Assembly (NCBI GenBank): GCA_001800605.1
Contig: MGVS01000052.1
Coordinates: forward strand, 7,095-48,695
Source of the DNA: Elusimicrobia bacterium RIFOXYD2_FULL_34_15
GTDB taxonomy: Bacteria; Elusimicrobiota; UBA8919
Direction: 5' to 3'
Length of the DNA stretch: 41,601 nt
Both the position numbers and the translations under genes were made by a program. Each line of letters begins with the position of its first letter. Positions within the stretch are counted from its first letter, which is position 1. Shown piece by piece: positions 32,031-39,200 of this stretch. A model generated the notes under the pieces. That model was not told the origin of the DNA, ran no database searches, and was given only the letters and a program-made list of their open reading frames with translations.

Positions 32031-33443
32031 ATGAAAACTATTAAAATGTTTTATAAAATAATTATTATTCTTTCATGTTTATTAACTGGGTTTAATTGCC
32101 TTTATGCTAAGGGTGCCGGAAGCAATTCGGGCGAAAATATATTACAGTCACCGGGAGTAAGACAAATGGGGATAGGCGGCGGTGGAACTGCCGTCAGTGG
32201 CGATATATATTCAATCTATCAGAATCCGGCGGGTATTTCAATTATATCTGAAAAACAGGTGTCATCAGTTTTAGAAAACGGGCTAAGTAATGATTACAAA
32301 GCTTCAATTGTTTTTGGCCATGGTGTTAGTGGACAGAATAAGTATGGAATTGCTTTTGCCGTTTCATATTTTAACGGCGGACCCATGGAAATTAATTATA
32401 TCGACGGTACTTCTAAAAATGTTCTTTCTCAATCAGATTTTCTAGCTATGCTTGGCTGGAGTATGTATACAGCATCAAACATTTCCATGGGGTATAATAT
32501 AAAATATTTATCTTCACAACTTATAGAGAATTATAATTCTTCTGCAGTAGCTTTTGATGCCGGTATTATAGCAGAAAATACAACTAATAAAAGATTAAAG
32601 CTTGGGCTTGCTGCGCAGAATTTTGGAACTTCTTTAAAATATAGAAGTAAAAAGGAAACGCTACCGGCATTGATTAGGGGTGGTCTTTCATACATTATAC
32701 CTATAGATACTAAAAGTTCACTTCTTACTGTAATTGATGGTTTCTATTTGATTGATGAAAGTAATTTTTACAAATCTTTAGGTGCTGAATATTCTATGAG
32801 TGATAGATTTTTTTTAAGGGGTGGTTTGAAAATCTTACCAGATAGACGCAGTTTTACTTTTGGCATGGGTTTAAAATTGTATGAAAAATATAATATTGAT
32901 TTAGCGTCTGAACCCAATTCAATTAATAATATATATAAAGTTTCTTTTACAATGAAGTTTGGGGGTATTGAACATGCAGGGTCTAAAGTGATAGGGCAAA
33001 AGCAGGAGTTATCAAAACTTGAAGAAGAAAAAAAATATGAATATGAAAATATTATGGAAAAAATTGCGGTTGTAGATTTTGAAGGTAAAAGTGTTTCTCA
33101 CACAGATGCATCCATTGTTACGGATTTTCTGAGAACAGAACTTGTCAACATTGGTGCTTTTAATATAATCGAAAAGAATAATATGGATAAAATTTTAGCA
33201 GATGCTTTATTCCAGCAATCAGAGTGCTCAACTTCCGACTGTGCAGTTGTAATTGGCAAAATAGTGAATGTCAAAAAAATATTGATTGGTTCATTGTCGA
33301 AAACGGATGATGCGTATTTTTTAACAGTCAATCTAGTTGAGGTTGACACCGGTAAGGTAATAAAGTCTGAAGATTCTAAAGCATATTCAATCGAAGAATT
33401 CAAAGATATTAGTAAGAGTATAGCTCAGAGAATCAGCCAATAG
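32031..33443 (+). CDS. PorV-like barrel fused to a CsgG-like domain
   Basis: An exported 470-aa protein. The signal peptide (FYKIIIILSCLLTGFNCLYA) is followed by RQMGIGGGGTAVSGDIYSIYQNPAGIS, the PorV/TraF/UPF0164 hallmark. A series of amphipathic strands ends near YKVSFTMKFGG (residue ~312). A charged, coiled-coil-like linker (QKQELSKLEEEKKYEYENIMEK) leads to a CsgG-like domain: IAVVDFEGKSVSHTDASIVTDFLRTELVN, FNIIEKNNMDKILAD, and KILIGSLSKTDDAYFLTVNLVEVDTGKVI. CsgG relatives form or help outer-membrane export pores or act as periplasmic nucleotide-independent assembly factors. The fusion suggests an accessory of an outer-membrane export machine. Its signal-peptide codons resemble those of the two preceding genes. 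Exact function is unknown. Confidence 0.82.
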   Translation: MKTIKMFYKIIIILSCLLTGFNCLYAKGAGSNSGENILQSPGVRQMGIGGGGTAVSGDIYSIYQNPAGISIISEKQVSSVLENGLSNDYKASIVFGHGVSGQNKYGIAFAVSYFNGGPMEINYIDGTSKNVLSQSDFLAMLGWSMYTASNISMGYNIKYLSSQLIENYNSSAVAFDAGIIAENTTNKRLKLGLAAQNFGTSLKYRSKKETLPALIRGGLSYIIPIDTKSSLLTVIDGFYLIDESNFYKSLGAEYSMSDRFFLRGGLKILPDRRSFTFGMGLKLYEKYNIDLASEPNSINNIYKVSFTMKFGGIEHAGSKVIGQKQELSKLEEEKKYEYENIMEKIAVVDFEGKSVSHTDASIVTDFLRTELVNIGAFNIIEKNNMDKILADALFQQSECSTSDCAVVIGKIVNVKKILIGSLSKTDDAYFLTVNLVEVDTGKVIKSEDSKAYSIEEFKDISKSIAQRISQ

Positions 33444-33536
33444 TTTAAACAGTTCAAAGTATATAGTTCAAAGTTCATAGATAAAAAGAGTCCATAGTAA
33501 TTGGTTTAAGAAAAATATAATACCATGAACTATGAA

Positions 33537-33556
33537 CCTGCCTGCCGGTAGGTAGG
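33537..33556. repeat. CCTGCCTGCCGGTAGGTAGG palindrome between convergent genes
   Basis: A GC-rich near-palindrome in the gap between the CsgG-fusion gene and lptG. It is surrounded by degenerate GTTCAAAGT/ACTATGAAC words in direct and inverted order (33444-33575). The T-run near 33570 lies too far from the hairpin for a standard terminator, so no terminator is called for either gene. Confidence 0.65.
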
Positions 33557-33575
33557 CTCAAAACTATGAACTTTT

Positions 33576-34646
33576 TTATTTTTCGGTTCTGTAAATCAAT
33601 ATAGTAGCGAGGGTTAAAAAAATAACATTAGGTATCCATGCAGCCAAAATAGGACTCAGTGTTCTATTCATACCCAAAGCAAATCCAACCGATACGGCGC
33701 CCCAATAGATAAATCCTGTAAAAATTGAAATAGTAAATGAAAATATTTTAGCGGTTCTTGCTGTTTTTATTGCAAAAGGGATTCCTAGAAAAATCATTAT
33801 TAGATTTGCAAAAGGTTTTGCAAATTTAGAATATTTATGCACCGTCTCCTGATGCGAGGGGATTCCTGATTTTTTTAATCTTGAAATCAAAACTGAAATT
33901 TCCTTGTAAGACATTTCATCCGGATTTTTCTTTACATTAATAAATTCTGACGGTTTTTTTTCAAAAGTAATTTTCGTTATACGATATTTTTTTATTTCAA
34001 ATCTATTATTGTTGAAATTTCCTATTGAGGCATCTAGAAGTTCGAGCGAATTATCTTTCCAATGAGCTTCTTTGGCAGTTATTTTTTCAGTTATATTCAT
34101 TCCTTCATCCAATCTCATTATAATAAGACCCGTAATCCGCTGTGTATCACCGTCAATTATTTTTGCTGAGAAAATGCTGCCTTTTTCCATTTGAACAACA
34201 TTAAATCCTTTGTTGGGTTGTTCCTTCTGTTTTGTAATTTTGTAATTCCAAATTTTATTGAATTTTTTATTTGACTTGACCAAAAATGAGTCGTTAAAAA
34301 AAATGAAGAAAAGAGTTATAGCAATTCCGGCAATAATTATAGGTTTTGAAATTCGTAAAATACTGATTCCTGAGGTTCTTAATGCTGTGATTTCATTATT
34401 TCTTGCTAAATCACCTATAGAAAAAAGTGTTGCAAGCAATGCGGCTACGGGAAATATAAGTGAAATCCAGTTGGGCAATGAGTAGAAAAGTGATAAAAGG
34501 AAAATGGAGATTGAAGCATTATTTTTAAAGACAACATTAATTCTGTCGAAAATATAGGTTATACAAATAATAATTAAAAAAACTATCGATGCCATAATCA
34601 GCGATTTTAAAAATGTCTTTGAAAGATATTTATCTACAATTTTCAT
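33576..34646 (-). CDS. lptG: LPS export permease LptG/LptF family (second of pair)
   Basis: Inner-membrane permease subunit of the LptB2FG transporter that extracts lipopolysaccharide and passes it to the periplasmic Lpt bridge. It has the family layout: three N-terminal helices (KTFLKSLIMASIVFLIIICI..., FYSLPNWISLIFPVAALLATLF), the coupling segment GDLARNNEITALRTSGISILR, a periplasmic jellyroll of about 180 residues, and three C-terminal helices including FANLIMIFLGIPFAI. The track's start adds 21 residues lying inside lptF. ATG at 34646 (MKIVDKYLSKTFLKS) overlaps the lptF stop as ATGA and gives 356 aa. The assignment as G rather than F rests only on being second in the operon. Confidence 0.9.
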   Translation of the reverse strand: MKIVDKYLSKTFLKSLIMASIVFLIIICITYIFDRINVVFKNNASISIFLLSLFYSLPNWISLIFPVAALLATLFSIGDLARNNEITALRTSGISILRISKPIIIAGIAITLFFIFFNDSFLVKSNKKFNKIWNYKITKQKEQPNKGFNVVQMEKGSIFSAKIIDGDTQRITGLIIMRLDEGMNITEKITAKEAHWKDNSLELLDASIGNFNNNRFEIKKYRITKITFEKKPSEFINVKKNPDEMSYKEISVLISRLKKSGIPSHQETVHKYSKFAKPFANLIMIFLGIPFAIKTARTAKIFSFTISIFTGFIYWGAVSVGFALGMNRTLSPILAAWIPNVIFLTLATILIYRTEK

Positions 34647-35731
34647 TTTTTTGAAATATTTAACAACAATAGGATACCGGTAAACCCAACAATAATATTC
34701 GGGATCCAAACAGCTATCATGGGATTGATTGCACCTCTTTTTCCAAGTGTTGTTCCAGTGACCAATATTATATAATATATAAACATAATTATAATAACAT
34801 TTGTAATACCCAAACTTTTAGTTCTTTTTTTAGTGAAAGAAATAGAGAGAGGAACAGCAACAAATACAAAAATAAGTCCGGCAGAAGCAAGTACGTTTCT
34901 TAGGTGAAATTCGGTAAGATAGAAGTTTTTAAATTCAGGTGAACCGGTTCTAGCTTTATTTAAAAGTTCTTTTGATTTTAATTCCCGCATTCCTCCTTCT
35001 CTATTGGCAAGGAAATCTGTGTTTTGAATTATTTCAAGAAACATCTCGTTTTCGGAAAAGTTACATAAATTAAATTCGCCGCTTTTTTTAGGATTTTCCT
35101 GCAATATTTTACCATTATATAAACGGAATAATATACCTTTATCTTCTGCAACAGTCATCTCGGCTCTTTCTGCGGTAGTTATGGTTGGAAGATCATCTTT
35201 CCACTTATAAATAATAATTTTTTTTAATATATTATTTTTAGATATTTTTTTTACATAAATATCATAGTTTTGTATCTGAACAAAATTTTTCTCTGAAAAT
35301 TGCATAATAGGATTTTTATAAAGTATTTGGTAATAAAGTGTTTTAAATTTTGAATTTAATATAGGTATCAGAGAGGAATTAAAATAAAACATTATTAATG
35401 ATAAAAAAAGTGAAATTGTGATTATTGGTTTAATAATTGTTAGTATCTTTATTCCGGATGTGCGAATAGCTAAGATCTCATTATCTTCACTCAAACGGGA
35501 GAAGAGCAGTATTGTGCCGGAAAGTATTGACATCGGCATAGTGAACATAAAAAATGATGGTAAAATGTAAATAAAAAGCTTAATAGTATTTATCAATCCG
35601 GCACCTTTGTTTAACAGTAAATCAGATAAGTCAAAAAGTAAGTCCATAAGCAGGATAAATGTAAATACCAAGAGCGATGTTAAAAATTTGGGAATAAATT
35701 CTTTTATTAAGTAACGATTAATTATTTTCAT
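34643..35731 (-). CDS. lptF: LPS export permease LptF/LptG family (first of pair)
   Basis: Partner permease for LPS extraction, 362 aa, starting MKIINRYLIKEFIPKFLTSL. It has three helices, the coupling segment LFSRLSEDNEILAIRTSGIKIL, a periplasmic beta-jellyroll (from about residue 130 to 260, including ITTAERAEMTVAEDKG) and a C-terminal helix bundle (VAVPLSISFTKKRTKSLG). It is transcribed away from sprA and translationally coupled to lptG by ATGA. Its presence implies an LPS-bearing outer membrane, consistent with the O-antigen-type genes in the first half of the window. No LptB is visible here. Confidence 0.92.
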   Translation of the reverse strand: MKIINRYLIKEFIPKFLTSLLVFTFILLMDLLFDLSDLLLNKGAGLINTIKLFIYILPSFFMFTMPMSILSGTILLFSRLSEDNEILAIRTSGIKILTIIKPIITISLFLSLIMFYFNSSLIPILNSKFKTLYYQILYKNPIMQFSEKNFVQIQNYDIYVKKISKNNILKKIIIYKWKDDLPTITTAERAEMTVAEDKGILFRLYNGKILQENPKKSGEFNLCNFSENEMFLEIIQNTDFLANREGGMRELKSKELLNKARTGSPEFKNFYLTEFHLRNVLASAGLIFVFVAVPLSISFTKKRTKSLGITNVIIIMFIYYIILVTGTTLGKRGAINPMIAVWIPNIIVGFTGILLLLNISKK

Positions 35732-35755
35732 AAAAAAAACGGTATTGTTATTATA

Positions 35756-35875
35756 AGAACGTTGAAAAAGTACTAAATCGCTCTTGAGTACACAGATACT
35801 ATCGTCGTGCCTTAATCTGTGTAATCTTGTTTTTAATCGGTGTAATCAGAGATTGTTGTGTTTTTCAACAATCTC
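35756..35875 (+). repeat. Structured dispersed repeat, copy 3
   Basis: A 120-nt copy between divergent lptF and sprA. It runs AGAACGTTGAAAAAG, TCGCTCTTGAG, ACACAGAT, CGTGCCTTAATCTGTGTAATC, and ends in GAGATTGTTG-TGTTTTT-CAACAATCTC. It is closest to copy 2 and equal to it in length. ATTATA flanks both sides. A short ORF predicted across it (35784-35966) is not regarded as real. Confidence 0.87.
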
Positions 35876-35891
35876 ATTATATAAAAAGTCC

Positions 35892-35920
35892 TTGACAAAT
35901 ACAAGTTTTTTAGTTATAAA
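35892..35920 (+). promoter_or_regulatory. Consensus sigma70-type promoter upstream of sprA
   Basis: TTGACA (35892-35897), a 17-base spacer and TATAAA (35915-35920) form a near-perfect housekeeping promoter on the plus strand. It starts just after structured repeat copy 3. The predicted transcript start is near 35927, about 280 bases before the sprA ATG. Confidence 0.8.
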
Positions 35921-35926
35921 TATAAG

Positions 35927-36180
35927 AGTGGTATTGGTAACAAGCGGCAGTAATAAACATAGTTAAGAGTTCATTGTTTTAAGTCAGAAGCTATTATTAT
36001 TTACTAATTATTTATTGTAGACTATGAATATTAGTTTTTGCTATGTTACCGAAACGATAACAATTAAAAGTTAGTGATTGAAAATTGCGGTAATTATTTA
36101 CCTCATATTTTAATTTAATATTTTAATTTTTAATGACTTAACGTCCGAGTTTTGGTAGCATTACACTCGGTCTTTTTATT
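35927..36180 (+). ncRNA. Possible non-coding leader or small RNA before sprA
   Basis: The ~250 bases after the promoter hold no convincing ORF. GGTAAC and CATAG near the start (35936-35963) can pair with CTATG-TTACC near 36041-36050, leaving a 16-base bulge and enclosing AT-rich loops. The stretch ends in a terminator-like hairpin. It resembles a structured 5' leader with attenuation or a separate small RNA. No known RNA family was recognised. Confidence 0.35.
36145..36180 (+). terminator. Terminator-like hairpin in the sprA leader
   Basis: CCGAGT (36145-36150) pairs with ACTCGG (36165-36170), followed directly by TCTTTTTATT. The stem is short and the loop is 14 bases, so it is a moderate candidate. 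It lies 30 bases before sprA, where it would stop transcription from the promoter at 35892 unless relieved. Confidence 0.5.
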
Positions 36181-36210
36181 ATTTGTGTGTTTAAAGTTAG
36201 TTTAAATTAA

Positions 36211-39200
36211 ATGAAAAAATACCTTATTTTTATATCAATTTCCTTAATTCTATTAGCATCTGTATCCATATTATTTGCAGAAGAATCTTTTAGTGCTGGT
36301 GATTTTGATATTGATGATTGGCAACAGATCAGGAAAGAAAAAGAAGAAAAGACATTTAAAGAAGAGGAAATAAAAATTGCAGCACCTGAATCTCTTCAAG
36401 TAAGTTCAGCGACAAAAACTTCCGGACCTTCTCTGCGTTCGATACTTTCAGAGGGTATAGAATTCCCCTATGAGTCAAAGCTTGAGGTTACAGATTTTTC
36501 AGGGATATCAGGAATTTCAGGAAGAAAGTTTATAGGAATGAAATATTCTGTAACGAAATATCTTCATAAAGACGAAAATAATGTTTCCAGTAATAGAAAT
36601 TTAGGCACCAGCGGTTTTGAGTTAAATCAACAGCTTCAGGTTAGAGTAAAGGGAACAATTAAGAAAAAAATAACTGTAAATGTTGATTATGATGATACTG
36701 TTGAAAATAAAAAAGATATTTCAATTATGTACAGGGGTGATCCGGAAGAATTAGTTCAGGAGGCAGCATTTGGTGATATTACACTTTCGTTACCTGGTAC
36801 AGAGTTTGTATCGTATAATAAGGCAGCTTTTGGTGCTATGGGTAGGCTTAAGTACAGAAAAGCAAATTTATACGGTGTTTTTTCAAGAACAAAAGGTACA
36901 ACAGAAATAAAACGTTTTAGCGGAGCCACAACTTTTGAAAAAAGAGATATAAACGATACTTCTTATCTAAGAAGAAAATATTACCGATTGAATTTAGATT
37001 CGTCTCACCTTCCTATAAAACCGGGTACTGAAAAAATTTATATTGATGATAGAATTGCCACTAATAATACAATTCTTACTTCTACAATCACCGTATCAAT
37101 ATTTGGTGTGCCTAATTCTACTTTTTCAATAACGGCAGATCTTTTATATTCCGGAAGTGATTATACAATTGACTATGAAAAAGGTATTATTATTTTCAAG
37201 AAGTCTATAAATCAGAATTTTATAATTGCAGTTGATTATGAGAAAGAAGACGGCACAAGAGTTATTGATGACAATCCTTCAAGCACATATAAAATGATAA
37301 AAGATGAAAACGAGACCCTGGCATACGAATTAAAAAACTATTATTCTATTGGTCATACTAAAATTGTACGCGACGATAATAGGGGCAACTTTATTTTCAG
37401 AGTTTTAGATTTAAACAGGACGCAAGTTCTTATCATTGGAACTACCAATGTTGCATATCCTGGTTTTGTTGAAGTGGATTTTGAAGCAGGAACATTCAGG
37501 TTTACGGATGGCAAGGGTAATGATGTGGAGCCTTTTCCTTCAACAGTATATACAAATTCCCCGACAAGAAGTTTTATAATTTATATAGAATATAGATATA
37601 GAACAAAATCATATCTTGTAAGACCTAATATAATTCCGCAATCAGAGAAGATATTAATGGATGGTAGGACATTGATTAGGGACCAGGATTATTTTATGGA
37701 TTATGATTCCGGTTTCATTACATTTATGAATGAAGAAAAAATTAATGATTCAACATTAATAGAAATAACATATGAATGGGCACCTTTTGGCGGACAAATG
37801 GACCAAACGGTAGTTGGGGTTCGCAGCGAATACGCTCCGTTTGATAATATATCTATAGGCTCTACATTCTTATATAATTTTCCTGCAAAACCGCTTACTT
37901 CTCCCGATGTGCGTTCTACCCCGGAGAGCATTTCGGTTTACGAGGTAGATACAAGAGCATCATTTAACAATGTACCTTTACAACCGGTTATATCCGGAGA
38001 GTATGCGGGCAGCACAAGAGATCTTAATACGTTCGGAAACGCACTAATTGAAAATATGGAAGGTGTAAAGCAGGCAGATATTATGCCTACTGATAGGGAT
38101 TCATGGAAAATATCATCTAATCCTACATCTGATGTGACAACAAAAGATTCATTTGTATGGGGAAATATGGATGTAAAAAATGGTGATATAAATCCTTCCG
38201 TTCCGGAAAGGGAGCGTGATTCAACACAACAAGTGTTGAGTATTAATTATAAACTTAATGCCGGTAAAGAAGCATCTCTTATTTTTCCAATATCAAAAAT
38301 AGGTGTTGATTATACCAAAAAGCTATTTCTTGATTTCTGGATGTACGGCGATAATTCAGGCAATAATATTAATATAGCAGCCGGTTCTTTAAATGAAGAT
38401 TCAGATAATGACGGAATACTTGAAAGTGAAGATAAAAATTCAGATGGTATTTTAAATCCGGGTGAAGACATCGGAATTCTTTTTCACCATCCCGACGGTC
38501 AAATAACTATAATAGGAGCAAACAACGGCAAAATAGATACAGAAGACCTTGATGGCGATGGAGTATTAAGAAGAAATGATAATATATCAGGTAATTTTGA
38601 TATATCAAATTTTACTAATTCAGATGGTTCTATAGGATTTAAAGATGAATCAGGTATAGTTTATAACAGCATTTCCTGGACTGGTTGGAAACATTTCATA
38701 GTACCGCTTGGAGATGTTACAACTTGGGAGACTGTGAAACAAATAAGATTGACTATCAAATCAAACTTTGGTGATACTATACTTAGAAATATTGAATTTA
38801 CGCAATTGTCTTTTGTGGGAAATAAATGGGAAAAACCTACAATTTTTGGTACTGGCGAGATGACAGCAACCGGTATAAACAATATTGACAACACGGGTTA
38901 TGTTCCGTTGTATGCACAATTTCCGTCAGTTTATAAAGATTTGTATAATCTAGGAGCAATTGATTTAGACCAAAAAAAAGAGCAAGCATTAGCTTTAAGA
39001 TATACTCTTGACAGTGGTTCTACCGGCACTACTAAGGTCGTTTTCTCTAATTCTGCAGATTATTCCAAACATAAAGAACTTACATATTTTTTATGGGGGA
39101 ATGAGGCTAAGGGTGCTACATTTGCAATACAATTTGGTGCAGATTCGGCATATTATGAGCATAGAATAATACCTAATTGGATAGGTTGGAAAAAAATAAC

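Noticed and set aside
32031-32110. Lipoprotein signal in the CsgG-fusion protein
   Set aside because: The ILSC and GFNC sequences fit the lipobox poorly, so a plain signal peptide is preferred.
33537-33575. Bidirectional terminator between the convergent genes
   Set aside because: The palindrome is about 15-20 bases away from the T-run and the intervening bases do not extend the stem.
35784-35966. 60-aa ORF upstream of sprA
   Set aside because: It runs across the structured repeat copy and the promoter, and its sequence is dictated by the repeat.
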